A DNA stretch of 64,000 nt, taken from an uncultured Oscillospiraceae bacterium. Its GTDB lineage: Bacteria; Bacillota; Clostridia; Oscillospirales; Oscillospiraceae. The position numbers were made by a program, and so were the translations under genes. Below the pieces are notes generated by a model. That model was not told the origin of the DNA and did no database searches. It was given only the letters and a program-made list of their open reading frames with translations. Below are positions 25,804 to 34,379 of the stretch, piece after piece. Every line of letters starts with the position of its first letter. Position 1 is the stretch's first letter. The stretch spans positions 24,306-88,305 of the forward strand of contig CANQHN010000009.1 of assembly GCA_947623745.1 (NCBI GenBank), given 5' to 3'.

Positions 25804-25821
25804 GGTTAGAGGATGCTAACC
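25804..25821. promoter_or_regulatory. GGTTAG-N6-CTAACC dyad upstream of feoA
   Basis: GGTTAG, AGGATG, CTAACC: a perfect 6-bp inverted repeat (7 bp with flanking T/A) just after the feoA promoter. A lone GGTTAG half lies at 25773-25778. The half-sites equal those of classical DtxR/IdeR boxes, but the spacing is 6 instead of about 1. Confidence 0.65.
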
Positions 25822-25861
25822 AATATGAGAGACCTGTTTGTTTTGGAGAGGAGGACCCGAT

Positions 25862-26074
25862 ATGATGCCCCTGACTATGGCCGGCCCCAGCGAGACCGTC
25901 ACCATCCGCAAGATCACCGGGAAGGACGAGGTGCGCCAGCACCTGGCCGAGCTGGGCTTTGTGGTGGACAGCGACGTCACCGTCGTCACCCAGCTGGGCG
26001 GCAGCCTGATTGTCCAGGTGAAGGACAGCCGGGTGGCCCTGGACCGCTCCATGGCGAACCGGATCATGATTTGA
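25862..26074 (+). CDS. feoA: FeoA-domain protein 1
   Basis: 70 residues from ATG 25862, after GGAGAGGAGG. SH3-like FeoA fold: VTIRKITGKDEVRQHLAELGFVVDSDVTVV, then GGSLIVQVKDSRVALDRSMANRIMI, which carries the family's conserved G-x-x-IALD-R-x-A-x-I pattern. FeoA binds FeoB in the cytoplasm and supports ferrous iron uptake. First gene of the feo operon; the start was chosen from the ribosome site because the upstream extension has no support. Confidence 0.93.
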   Translation: MMPLTMAGPSETVTIRKITGKDEVRQHLAELGFVVDSDVTVVTQLGGSLIVQVKDSRVALDRSMANRIMI

Positions 26075-26090
26075 CGAAAGGAGAATCGGG

Positions 26091-26327
26091 ATGAGGACAT
26101 TGAAGGATGCAAAAGTGGGCGAGACGGTCACTGTGGCCCGGCTCCACGGCGAGGGCCCGGTGAAGCGCCGCATCATGGACATGGGCATCACCAAGGGCGT
26201 GGAGATCCATGTGCGCAAGGTGGCCCCTCTGGGCGACCCCATGGAGCTGAACCTGCGGGGGTACGAGCTGTCCGTGCGCAAAGCCGACGCTGAGATGATC
26301 GAAATAGAAGCGTCTGAGCCGTTGTGA
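26091..26327 (+). CDS. feoA: FeoA-domain protein 2
   Basis: 78 residues, 16 bases after the first feoA, with AAAGGAGA upstream. TVARLHGEGPVKRRIMDMGITKGVEIHV and a C-terminal GYELSVRKADAEMIEI are the standard FeoA blocks. It is only distantly similar to the first copy. Two-feoA operons are common in Clostridia; the two proteins may bind different faces of FeoB or form a heteromer. Confidence 0.93.
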   Translation: MRTLKDAKVGETVTVARLHGEGPVKRRIMDMGITKGVEIHVRKVAPLGDPMELNLRGYELSVRKADAEMIEIEASEPL

Positions 26328-26516
26328 GCCGCGCGGATGGACCGAAGCGAGGGCGAGCGGCGGGGCCGCAGGCCCCAGAGACCAGCCCGAGTCGGAGGGA
26401 AACCGCGCGCAGCGAACAGGCGAGGCGTGACAACAAGAAGCGTCCTGACCGCTGAAAGCCGCACGAAATAAGAACACCAGACCAAAGCGGCCCCGGGCCG
26501 CTGATTCTTAACGTCG

Positions 26517-26538
26517 GAGGTTAGGGAAACCTAACCTC
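26517..26538. promoter_or_regulatory. GGTTAG-N6-CTAACC dyad upstream of feoB
   Basis: GAGGTTAGG and CCTAACCTC pair perfectly around GAAA; its core is GGTTAG-GGAAAC-CTAACC, the same layout as the feoA dyad. It lies 6 bases before the feoB ribosome site. It could be a DNA operator or, as RNA, a GNRA-capped hairpin acting on translation. The preceding gap (26328-26516) shows only GC-rich palindromes. Confidence 0.65.
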
Positions 26539-26553
26539 GGGAAGGAGAAGCAT

Positions 26554-29043
26554 ATGGACATCAAGATTGCCCTGGCGGGCAACCCAAACTGCGGCAAGAC
26601 TACTCTGTTCAACGCCCTGACCGGGTCCAACCAGTACGTGGGCAACTGGCCCGGCGTTACCGTGGAGAAGAAGGAGGGCCGGCTCAAGGGCCACAAGGAC
26701 GTGGTCATCCAGGACCTGCCCGGCATCTACTCCCTGTCCCCCTACACCCTGGAGGAAGTGGTGGCCCGCAGCTACCTGGTGGGGGAGAAGCCCGACGCCA
26801 TCCTGAACATCGTGGACGGCACCAACATCGAGCGCAACCTGTATCTGACCACCCAGCTCATCGAGCTGGGGCTGCCCGTAGTGGTGGCGGTGAACATGAT
26901 CGACCTGGTGCGCAAAAACGGCGACCAGATCGACCTGGCCAGGCTGGGCCAGGCCCTGGGGTGCCAGGCCGTGGAGATGTCCGCCCTGAAAAACGAGGGC
27001 GGCATGGAGACCGCGGAGATCGCCGTCAAGCTGGCCCAGGAGAAAAAGACCGGCGAGCACCCCCACGTGTTCACCGGCAGCGTGGAGCACGCCCTGGCCC
27101 ACATCGAGGAGTCCATCGAGGGCAGGGTGGACCAGCGCTACCTGCGCTGGTACGCCATCAAGATCTTCGAGCGGGACGAGAAGGTGCTGGCCGAGCTGAA
27201 GCTGGACAAGGAGCTCTCCGACCACCTGGAGCAGCACATCGCCGACTGTGAGGCCGAGCTGGACGACGACGCCGAGTCCATCATCACCAACCAGCGCTAC
27301 GCCTACATCAACGGTGTGGTCTCCAAGGCGGTGAAGAAGAAGGGCGCCAAGCACAGCATGAGCACCTCCGACAAGATCGACCAGGTGGTCACCAACCGGG
27401 TGCTGGCCCTGCCCATCTTCTTCGTGGCCATGTTCCTGGTGTACGCCATCGCTATGGGCGGCTGGTCGGTGTCCATCGGCACCGCCCTCACCGACTGGGC
27501 CAACGACGGGCTGTTCGGCGACGGCTGGTTCGTCCCCTTCACCGCCGACACGGATGCGTGGGAGGAGGACTCCGGCGCCTACGAGGAGGCCGGCACCGTG
27601 ATCGAGGGCTTCCTGGCCGCCGCCGGGGAGGCGGGCTACGACGTGGAGCCCATCTCCTCCGCTCTGGAGGAGGGCACGCTGGACCAGGCCGCCCTGGCCG
27701 GCTTCGTCAACGAGACCGCCTCTGTCGCCACCGAGGTCTACTTCTACGACGACGAGAACGGCGAGACCACCACCATGCCCGTGGGCGCGGCCGACTTCGC
27801 CGCCGCCGTCCAGGTCCCGGAGCCCGACCCCCACGACTATGGCACCTGGGTGCCCGGCGTCCCCGTGCTGGTGGAGAGCGCCCTGACCGCCCTGAACTGT
27901 AATGAGCTGGTTACCTCCCTGGTGCTGGACGGCATCGTGGCCGGTGTGGGCGCCGTGCTGGGCTTCGTGCCCCAGATGCTGGTGCTGTTCCTGCTGCTGG
28001 CCATCCTGGAGGACATCGGCTACATGGCCCGCATCGCCTTCATCATGGACCGGATCTTCCGCCGCTTCGGCCTGTCTGGCAAGTCCTTCATCCCCATGCT
28101 GGTGGCCACCGGCTGCGGCGTGCCCGGCGTCATGGCCTCCCGGACCATCGAGCAGGACCGGGACCGCAAAATGACCATCATGACCACCTGCTTTATGCCC
28201 TGCGGCGCCAAGGCCCCCATCATCGCCCTGTTCGCCGGCGCCATCTTCGGCCACTCCCCCCTGGTGGCCGCCTCCGCCTACTTCATCGGCATCGGCTCGG
28301 TGATCGTCTCCGGCATCATGCTCAAGAAGTTCAAGGCCTTCGCCGGCGAGCCTGCCCCCTTCGTCATGGAGCTGCCCGCCTACCACATCCCCTCCCCGGG
28401 CAACGTGCTGCGGGCCACCTGGGAGCGGGGCTGGTCCTTCATCAAACGGGCCGGTACCATCATCCTGCTCTCCTCCATCCTCATCTGGTTCCTGCAGAGC
28501 TTCGGCGTCACCGCTGAGGGCCTGCGCATGGTGGAGGACAGCGACGCCTCCCTGCTGGCCGCCATCGGCGGGGCTGTGGCCTTTATTTTCGCGCCCCTGG
28601 GCTTCGGCACCTGGCAGGCCACCGTGGCCTCCATCACCGGCCTGGTGGCCAAGGAGGAAGTGGTGGGCACCATGGCCGTCCTGTATCCGGGCAACTTCTC
28701 CATGGAGATCGCCGCCCACTTCACCCCCATCACCACCTACAGCTTCATGATCTTCAACTTGCTGTGCGCCCCCTGCTTCGCCGCCATCGGCGCCATCAAG
28801 CGGGAGATGAACAACACCAAATGGACCCTGGGCGCCGTGGGATATATGTGCCTGTGGGCCTACGTCCTGGCCCTCATCGTCTACCAGATCGGCGGAGTCC
28901 TCACCGGCGAGGTCGCCTTCGGCGTGGGCACCGTCGTGGCCATGGCGCTGATCGCCTGCATCATCTACATGCTGGTCCGCAAGGGCTACCAGGGCGAGGA
29001 CACCAGGAGCCGCCTGTCCTCCGTGCGGGCCGCCCAGGTGTGA
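26554..29043 (+). CDS. feoB: FeoB ferrous iron transporter
   Basis: 829 residues. N-terminal G domain: G1 GNPNCGKTT (8-16), G2 Thr in NWPGVTVEKK, G3 DLPG and G4 NMIDL; then a helical GDI-like region to about 260. The membrane core includes GFVPQMLVLFLLLAILEDIGYMARIAF, the Gate motif GCGVPGVMASRTIE and the second Gate around APLGFGTWQATVASITGLVAKE. An Asp/Glu-rich segment of about 110-130 residues (about 315-435) is inserted in an outer loop between early membrane helices, absent from E. coli FeoB. It follows two feoA genes and precedes a Cys-rich partner. Confidence 0.97.
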   Translation: MDIKIALAGNPNCGKTTLFNALTGSNQYVGNWPGVTVEKKEGRLKGHKDVVIQDLPGIYSLSPYTLEEVVARSYLVGEKPDAILNIVDGTNIERNLYLTTQLIELGLPVVVAVNMIDLVRKNGDQIDLARLGQALGCQAVEMSALKNEGGMETAEIAVKLAQEKKTGEHPHVFTGSVEHALAHIEESIEGRVDQRYLRWYAIKIFERDEKVLAELKLDKELSDHLEQHIADCEAELDDDAESIITNQRYAYINGVVSKAVKKKGAKHSMSTSDKIDQVVTNRVLALPIFFVAMFLVYAIAMGGWSVSIGTALTDWANDGLFGDGWFVPFTADTDAWEEDSGAYEEAGTVIEGFLAAAGEAGYDVEPISSALEEGTLDQAALAGFVNETASVATEVYFYDDENGETTTMPVGAADFAAAVQVPEPDPHDYGTWVPGVPVLVESALTALNCNELVTSLVLDGIVAGVGAVLGFVPQMLVLFLLLAILEDIGYMARIAFIMDRIFRRFGLSGKSFIPMLVATGCGVPGVMASRTIEQDRDRKMTIMTTCFMPCGAKAPIIALFAGAIFGHSPLVAASAYFIGIGSVIVSGIMLKKFKAFAGEPAPFVMELPAYHIPSPGNVLRATWERGWSFIKRAGTIILLSSILIWFLQSFGVTAEGLRMVEDSDASLLAAIGGAVAFIFAPLGFGTWQATVASITGLVAKEEVVGTMAVLYPGNFSMEIAAHFTPITTYSFMIFNLLCAPCFAAIGAIKREMNNTKWTLGAVGYMCLWAYVLALIVYQIGGVLTGEVAFGVGTVVAMALIACIIYMLVRKGYQGEDTRSRLSSVRAAQV

Positions 29044-29074
29044 CTGAGCTGAGATCGGAAAGGAGGGGCGCGTC

Positions 29075-29248
29075 ATGCCTGGTTTTCTTGGAACGTTGAT
29101 CGTTGTGCTCCTTGTGGCGGGGCTGGCCGCCCTGTGCGCCCGCTCCCTGTGGCGGGACCACAAATCCGGCGGCGGCTGCGCCGGGTGCTCCGGGAACTGC
29201 GCCCACTGCTCCGGCTGCGCCCGGAGCGAGCCAAAAAGCGGAGAATAA
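29075..29248 (+). CDS. FeoB-associated Cys-rich membrane protein
   Basis: 57 residues from ATG 29075 (AAAGGAGGGG upstream), 31 bases after feoB. A single N-terminal membrane helix (residues 4-22) is followed by a basic junction and a Gly/Cys tail with six Cys in the tail (CAGC, NCAHC, SGCAR). This is the known small partner found after clostridial feoB genes (PF12669 type). The Cys cluster could bind iron or a cluster on the inner face; its role is unproved. It ends the operon before the terminator at 29255. Confidence 0.9.
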   Translation: MPGFLGTLIVVLLVAGLAALCARSLWRDHKSGGGCAGCSGNCAHCSGCARSEPKSGE

Positions 29249-29254
29249 AACAAA

Positions 29255-29291
29255 AAACAGGCATGGCCTCGGCCATGCCTGCTTTTTTGTT
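29255..29291. terminator. Bidirectional terminator between feo and lysA
   Basis: AGGCATGGCC and GGCCATGCCT pair around TC; it is flanked by AAAAAAC on the left and GCTTTTTTG on the right, so it works for feo (plus) and lysA (minus). Confidence 0.88.
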
Positions 29292-29295
29292 TTGC

Positions 29296-30555
29296 TTAGT
29301 CCCAGATAGCAGTGGCGAAGTAGTCCTCGGGGGTCTCGGCCCGGCGAATCAGGCGGGTGGAGCCATCCTCACACAGCAGCACCTCCGCCGAGCGCAGCCG
29401 GCCGTTGTACTGGTAGCCCATGGCGTGGCCGTGGGCGCCGGTGTCGTGGATGACCAGCAGGTCGCCGATGTCGATTTTGGGCAGCATCCGGTCCACAGCG
29501 AACTTGTCGCAGTTCTCGCACAGGGAGCCGGTGACGTCGTACCTGTGGTCGCAGGGGGCGTCCTCCTTGCCCATGACGGTGATGTGGTGGTAGGCCCCGT
29601 AGATGGCCGGGCGCATCAGGTTGGCGGCGCAGGCGTCCACGCCGATGTACTCCTTGTGGGTGTGCTTCTCGTGGATGACCCGGGTGACCAGGTGGCCGTA
29701 GGGGGCCAGCATGAACCGGCCCAGCTCGGTGCACAGGGCCACGTCCCCCATGCCGGCGGGGACCAAAATCTCCTCGTAGGCCCGGCGGACCCCCTCGCCG
29801 ATGACGGCGATGTCGTTGGCGGGCTGGTCGGGCCGGTAGGGGACCCCCACGCCGCCGGACAGGTTGATGAAGGTGACGTGGGCCCCGGTCTCCCGCTGGA
29901 GCTCTACGGCGGTGCGGAACAGGATGGCGGCCAGGGCGGGGTAGTAGTCGTTGGAGATGGTGTTGGAGGCCAGGAAGGCGTGGATGCCGAACTCCTCCGC
30001 CCCCAGCTCCTTCAACCGCTTGAACGCCTGGGTCATCTGGGGCCGGGTCATGCCGTACTTGGCGTCGCCGGGGTTGTCCATGACCTGGAACCCCTCCTTG
30101 CTCTCGCCCAGGGTGAAGGTGCCGCCGGGGTTGTAGCGGCAGGAGATCCGTTTGGGGATATAGCCGATGGTGTCCTTCAAAAAGTCGATGTGGGTGATGT
30201 CGTCCAGGTTGATGGTGGCCCCCAGCCTGGCGGCCAGGGCGAACTCCTCGGCGGGGGTGTCGTTGGAGGAGAACATGATCTCCTCCCCGGTGAAGCCGCA
30301 CCGGTCGGACATCATCAGCTCGGTGAGGGAGGAGCAGTCCACGCCGCAGCCCTCCTCCCGCAGGATCTTCAAGATCTGGGGGTTGGGGGTGGCCTTCACG
30401 GCGAAGTGCTCCCGGAACCCCTTGTTCCAGGCGAAGGCGCGGTACAGGGCCCGGGCGTTTTCCCGGATGCCCTTCTCGTCGTACAGGTGGAAGGGGGTGG
30501 GGTAGTCTTTTACGATCTCCTGGAGCTGCTCCAGGGTGACAAAGGGCTTTTTCAC
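29296..30555 (-). CDS. lysA: Diaminopimelate decarboxylase
   Basis: 419 residues from GTG 30555, with AAAGGAG nine bases upstream. It has the fold type III PLP barrel: the Schiff-base Lys in HFAVKATPNP, phosphate-binding GGVGVPYRPD, ELGRFM, then the C-terminal domain with CENCDKFAVDR and Tyr in GYQYNGRLRSAEVL. It converts meso-diaminopimelate to lysine in the cytoplasm, the last step of lysine synthesis. It is monocistronic with a clear promoter and no other lysine gene nearby. No lysine riboswitch is visible in the short leader. Confidence 0.93.
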   Translation of the reverse strand: MKKPFVTLEQLQEIVKDYPTPFHLYDEKGIRENARALYRAFAWNKGFREHFAVKATPNPQILKILREEGCGVDCSSLTELMMSDRCGFTGEEIMFSSNDTPAEEFALAARLGATINLDDITHIDFLKDTIGYIPKRISCRYNPGGTFTLGESKEGFQVMDNPGDAKYGMTRPQMTQAFKRLKELGAEEFGIHAFLASNTISNDYYPALAAILFRTAVELQRETGAHVTFINLSGGVGVPYRPDQPANDIAVIGEGVRRAYEEILVPAGMGDVALCTELGRFMLAPYGHLVTRVIHEKHTHKEYIGVDACAANLMRPAIYGAYHHITVMGKEDAPCDHRYDVTGSLCENCDKFAVDRMLPKIDIGDLLVIHDTGAHGHAMGYQYNGRLRSAEVLLCEDGSTRLIRRAETPEDYFATAIWD

Positions 30556-30610
30556 GGCAGTCGGCTCCTTTTTCTGTGTGTAGCGTGCGGAAAGCGCGGG
30601 ATTCTGTTCT

Positions 30611-30639
30611 AGTTTAGCGAAACCGTGCCCCGCTGTCAA
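30611..30639 (-). promoter_or_regulatory. lysA promoter
   Basis: Minus-strand TTGACA (30639-30634) and TAAACT (30616-30611) with 17 bases between, 56 bases before the GTG start. Confidence 0.75.
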
Positions 30640-30679
30640 GAGCGGAGAAAAAAGTCCTCTGCGGGCCCGGCCCCGCCCG

Positions 30680-32290
30680 TCAGCCGCCCCGGAGGGCCGC
30701 CTCCCGGATCAAGCCGGCGCGGAAGGAGTAGTAGGGGTCGTAGCTGATCGAGCCGCTGCGTTCGAGGTTTATATAGACATAGTCGAAGTCGTACTCCATC
30801 TTCCAGGTCCCCAGGGGGCGCCCGGCGGCGTCAAAGCGGGTGAGCAGGCTGTAATAGTCGTCCTCGCCGCCGTGCAGGGGATTGAAGGAGAAGCCGTTGG
30901 CGTACCAGTAGTGGAACAGGTAGTACCCGCCGTCCGCGCAGTCGAGGCGGACCCAGGTGTCGCCCATGTAAAAACGGGCCCTCTGAATACTGGCCGGCTC
31001 GTAGGCCGTCCTTTTGCTGGCGTTGAGGATACGCACCAGTCTGCCGGTGTAGGCGCCGGGCAGCGCCTCCACCTCTTTCAGCTCGGGGATCGCGTCGTAG
31101 AGGGGCACATAGTCGTACCACTGCTCTATGGGGCACTGCTCCAGCACCTGGGCCATTCTGGTGCCGGAGACCACAGAGTCGGGGTCGATGTATCCCCCCG
31201 GCTGGGACGCCCCCAGGGCGGCGGCGGTGCACAGGGCCAGCACCGCCAGGACCGCGGAGAGGGAGGCCGCCCCCCGCCAGAGCCGGCCGCTGTTCAGGAT
31301 GGCCGTCAGCCGGTCCTTGAGGTTTTTCTTCTCCTCGCACACGGCGGTGGAGATCACCGCCCCAGGCAGGCGGGCCGGGGCGGCCATGTCGATGAGGGTG
31401 TCGCCGTAGTCCTGCTTCCCGGTGCTGTCCAGGGTCTGGATCACCGCCTCGTCGCAGGCAAGCTCGCAGGAGCGGGCCAGTTCCCGGCGGACCAGCCAGG
31501 CGAGGGGGTTGAACCAGTGCAAGCAGGCGGCCAGCACGGCCCACCATTTCAGCGGCACGTCGCCGTGGCAGTAGTGGGCCAGCTCGTGGCGCAGGATGTT
31601 CTCCAGCTGCTTATCGGTGTACTCCCGGTCGGGCAGATAGATCGCGGGGTCCAGGACCCCCACCAGCATGGGGGTGGGGACCAGGGGGCTGCGGAACAGC
31701 TTGGGGCGGCACTCCGACGGCCTCAGCTCCAGGAGCTTGGCCGTCTCCTCCTCCCGGGCCGGGAGACGGGTCCTGCGCAGCTCTTTGTAAAAGCGCCGGT
31801 AGCGGACCCACGTCACGAGGAACAGGGCCGCGGAGACGATGGGGAGCAGGATCAGCACCTGGTCGGCCACCGCGGCCGGGTCCAGGGCGGGACCGCCCGG
31901 GGCGTCCTCCCCGATATCGGTGGAGTCGCCGTAGACGGGGGCGTGACCGAGGCCAATCCAATCCATGACTGCGCTGTTCCCGTCCCAGTGGCGCTCCACC
32001 ACCGCCTGCTGGATGACGTTCTGGGCGGCGGAGATGGGCGTGCTCACCCGGAGGGTGAGGAACAGGGAGACGGGCACCAGAAAGCCCGCCAGGGCGATCT
32101 TCCACAGCCGGTACTCCCCCTTCCTGGTGAGGCGGCTGCGCAGGAGGGGCCGGAGGACCAGCAGAGCCAGGGTCAGCACGCCGCCGGACAGGGTCATCAT
32201 CAGGACCAGCCGCAGCGCCCACTGGGAGGCGGCGTAGAGCAGGACCGGGAGTATCACGATCACTTCCGCCAGGATCACAGCAACGATCAT
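30680..32290 (-). CDS. M56-family (BlaR1-like) membrane metallopeptidase sensor (circuit 3)
   Basis: 536 residues from ATG 32290, which overlaps the repressor stop by four bases (ATGA), showing tight coupling. Helices lie near 3-20, 28-48, 60-80 and 140-160. HELAH is the zinc motif, followed by CLHWFNPLAWLV and SCELACDEAVI. A late helix (about 330-350) leads to a ~185-residue outer domain rich in Tyr/Trp/Asp (GDTWVRLDCADGGYYLF). It has no penicillin-binding signature. It shares the M56 core with the two receptors at the left end of the window, but its outer domain differs from both, implying a different inducer. No cargo gene follows; lysA is next. Confidence 0.92.
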   Translation of the reverse strand: MIVAVILAEVIVILPVLLYAASQWALRLVLMMTLSGGVLTLALLVLRPLLRSRLTRKGEYRLWKIALAGFLVPVSLFLTLRVSTPISAAQNVIQQAVVERHWDGNSAVMDWIGLGHAPVYGDSTDIGEDAPGGPALDPAAVADQVLILLPIVSAALFLVTWVRYRRFYKELRRTRLPAREEETAKLLELRPSECRPKLFRSPLVPTPMLVGVLDPAIYLPDREYTDKQLENILRHELAHYCHGDVPLKWWAVLAACLHWFNPLAWLVRRELARSCELACDEAVIQTLDSTGKQDYGDTLIDMAAPARLPGAVISTAVCEEKKNLKDRLTAILNSGRLWRGAASLSAVLAVLALCTAAALGASQPGGYIDPDSVVSGTRMAQVLEQCPIEQWYDYVPLYDAIPELKEVEALPGAYTGRLVRILNASKRTAYEPASIQRARFYMGDTWVRLDCADGGYYLFHYWYANGFSFNPLHGGEDDYYSLLTRFDAAGRPLGTWKMEYDFDYVYINLERSGSISYDPYYSFRAGLIREAALRGG

Positions 32291-32667
32291 GATTTCCCGC
32301 CTCCCATCCGGAAGTAGGATTTCAGCTCGTCGATGTCCGCCTCGGTCAGCGCCCCCCGGCCGCACAGGGCGGCCACCAGGTTTTTCGCGCTGCCCTGGTA
32401 AAGCCGGTCGATGAGGTCCCGCTCCGCCTCCGCCTGGAGGTCCGCCTCCGAGATGAGGGGGCTGTACTGCGCCACGCCCCGCTTCTCCACCCGGACGGCC
32501 CCCTTCTCCACCAGGCGGCGCAGCAGGGTGTTGACGGTGGATTTCTCCCAGCCCTTCGTCTCCTTGAGCCGGGCGCGCAGGTCAGAGAAGGACAGCGAGG
32601 CATCCGCGCCCCAGAGCAGCTTCATCACCTCCAGCTCCGCGTTGGAAATCTTGTCCGTGAAATTCAT
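32287..32667 (-). CDS. BlaI/MecI-family transcriptional repressor (circuit 3)
   Basis: 126 residues from ATG 32667 (GGAGGAA upstream). NAELEVMKLLWG opens the winged helix; KSTVNTLLRRLVEKGAVRV is the recognition region; the C-terminal half from DRLYQGSAKNLVAALC is the dimer and cleavage region. It should autorepress the promoter at 32704-32732 and be relieved by its M56 partner. Divergent from a membrane glycosyltransferase-like gene starting 220 bases away, but the operators lie on the repressor side only. Confidence 0.93.
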   Translation of the reverse strand: MNFTDKISNAELEVMKLLWGADASLSFSDLRARLKETKGWEKSTVNTLLRRLVEKGAVRVEKRGVAQYSPLISEADLQAEAERDLIDRLYQGSAKNLVAALCGRGALTEADIDELKSYFRMGGGKS

Positions 32668-32683
32668 AGCGTTTCCTCCGTAT

Positions 32684-32717
32684 TACAAATGTAGCATGTA
32701 CACATATTACACTTGTA
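32684..32717. promoter_or_regulatory. Paired BlaI/MecI-type operators of circuit 3
   Basis: TACAAATGTA (32684-32693) and TACACTTGTA (32708-32717) have the core TACA-N2-TGTA, centre-to-centre 24 bases, the same as circuit 1. One covers the spacer/-10, the other the transcript start. Confidence 0.78.
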
Positions 32718-32732
32718 ACACAGCCCTGTCAA
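32704..32732 (-). promoter_or_regulatory. Promoter of circuit 3
   Basis: Minus-strand TTGACA (32732-32727) and TAATAT (32709-32704), 17-base spacer. Confidence 0.8.
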
Positions 32733-32800
32733 GGGGGTTTTGAAAAAAACTGCAAAATGGCTGGCGCGGCGCCTGGACGGTGTGTTTTGGGAGTTGTGGC

Positions 32801-32829
32801 TTGAACCCGGCCCCGGGTTGTGGTATAGT
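32801..32829 (+). promoter_or_regulatory. Promoter of the GT-C-like membrane protein gene
   Basis: TTGAAC (32801-32806), 17 bases, TATAGT (32824-32829) with an extended TGG before it. It lies inside the longest possible frame, which supports the start at 32887. Confidence 0.65.
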
Positions 32830-32886
32830 TTTCCTGCGGAAGAGCAAATACGGATGGTGGCGCCCGCCGGGGCGCCGGAGGTCGCT

Positions 32887-34296
32887 ATGGCAAAGAAACT
32901 GGGCCGGTTGGGAGAGAGGATATGCCTGCTGTGCGCGGCGGTGTTCTGCGCCGTCATCGTGCTCCAGAGCGCCCGGGCGGCGGCGGACGGCCTGACCGCC
33001 GTGGTGGCGCTGGGGGCGCTGTGCGCCGCCGCGGTGCTGGCGCTGGCGGTGAGGTTCTGGCCCTTCGGGGACCGGGGGACCATCCTGGCCCTGTTCCTGC
33101 TGCGGTTCGCCCTGGCCATGGGGGTGATCCTGCTCATCGGCGCCCAGCCCATCCAGGACTTCAACACCATGTACCTGGCCGCCCAAGACATGGCCCGGGG
33201 TTCCCGGGACTACCTGGGCGACGTCTACTTCTACAACTGGGCCTATCAGACCGGCTTTTCCTTCTACGAGAGCCTGCTGCTGCGCATCTTTGGCCCCGGC
33301 CAGCTCCCCCTCCAGGTGGCCAACGCCCTGTGGATGGGCGGCATCGGCGCGCTGGTGTACGCCATCGCCCTGCGGCTGATGCCCCGGCGGGCGGCGGTGG
33401 GGGTGAGCGTGCTGTTCGCGGTTTATCCAGCCCCCTACTTCCTGGCCGCGGTGCTCACCAACCAGCACATCGCCGCCTTCCTGTTCTACCTGGCCGTGTG
33501 GCTGCTGGTGCGGCGGGAGGAGCTCACCCCCGCCCGGGCGGCCCTGGCGGGGGTGGTCATCGCCCTGGGTAACGTGATGCGGCCCATCGGGGTGGTCCTG
33601 GTGCTGGCCGCCCTGTGCTGGCGGGGGGTCCGGCTGCTGCTGGGCCGGGAGGAGAACTGGAGGCGGGCCCTGGCCTGTCTGGCCCTGCTGCTGGTGGGGT
33701 ACGAGGCGGTGTTTGCCCTGTGTTCCGGCGCGGTGGCCCGGTCGGGGCTGAACCCGGAGGGCCTGACCAACAACCAGCCCATGTGGAAGTTCGTCCTGGG
33801 TCTGAATCAGGAGAGCAGCGGCGCCTGGAACCGGGAGGACTACGAGGCGTACCTGTGCCTGCCCCCGGAGCAGGCCGACCCGGCCATGCGGGAGGTGGTG
33901 AAGGAGCGCCTCCAGGCCGGCCCGGTGGAGCTGGCAAAGCTGGCCCTGCGCAAGAGCCAGGTGATGTGGGGGGCCGACGAGTACATGTACTGGGGATTCG
34001 GCCACCTGGACCCCCAGCGGAAGCTGGGGCCGCTGACCGTCGATCAGTACACCCGGGTCCTGGCCCGGGGGGACAAGGGGGTCTATCTGCTCGCCTTTGT
34101 CCTGGCCCTGCTGGGGGCGGCCGCCCTGCTCCGGCGGGGGACAGAGGGGGGACCGGCCCTGCTGGCGGCCTTCCTGCTGTGCGGCTACTACGCCGTCCAC
34201 CTGATGGTGGAGGTCCAGTCCCGCTACCGTTATTTCCTCATGCCCGCCGTGTTCCTCCTGGCGGGGATTGGGCTGGCGGCATTGGCGGAGCGGTGA
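32887..34296 (+). CDS. Polytopic GT-C/ArnT-like glycosyltransferase family protein
   Basis: 469 residues from ATG 32887, after GGAGGTCGCT; the promoter at 32801-32829 rules out the longer start. Ten or so membrane helices. QPIQDFNTMYLAAQDMA follows an early helix in the first outer loop, where GT-C enzymes (family 39, ArnT, PMT) carry their acidic active-site motif. A long outer loop occupies about 295-400, and VEVQSRYRYFLMPAVFL near the end is typical of this superfamily. Such enzymes move sugars from polyprenyl-phosphate carriers to lipids or proteins outside. Acceptor and donor are unknown. Confidence 0.8.
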   Translation: MAKKLGRLGERICLLCAAVFCAVIVLQSARAAADGLTAVVALGALCAAAVLALAVRFWPFGDRGTILALFLLRFALAMGVILLIGAQPIQDFNTMYLAAQDMARGSRDYLGDVYFYNWAYQTGFSFYESLLLRIFGPGQLPLQVANALWMGGIGALVYAIALRLMPRRAAVGVSVLFAVYPAPYFLAAVLTNQHIAAFLFYLAVWLLVRREELTPARAALAGVVIALGNVMRPIGVVLVLAALCWRGVRLLLGREENWRRALACLALLLVGYEAVFALCSGAVARSGLNPEGLTNNQPMWKFVLGLNQESSGAWNREDYEAYLCLPPEQADPAMREVVKERLQAGPVELAKLALRKSQVMWGADEYMYWGFGHLDPQRKLGPLTVDQYTRVLARGDKGVYLLAFVLALLGAAALLRRGTEGGPALLAAFLLCGYYAVHLMVEVQSRYRYFLMPAVFLLAGIGLAALAER

Positions 34297-34315
34297 AAGA
34301 AAGGATAAAAAGCGC

Positions 34316-34349
34316 GGGCGCTGTGGAAAACCCACAGCGCCCGATTTTT
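34316..34349 (+). terminator. Terminator of the GT-C-like gene
   Basis: GGGCGCTGTGG and CCACAGCGCCC around AAAAC, followed by GATTTTTT. Confidence 0.9.
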
Positions 34350-34379
34350 TGGGAATATCGTCGAATGGGAGTGACGGTA

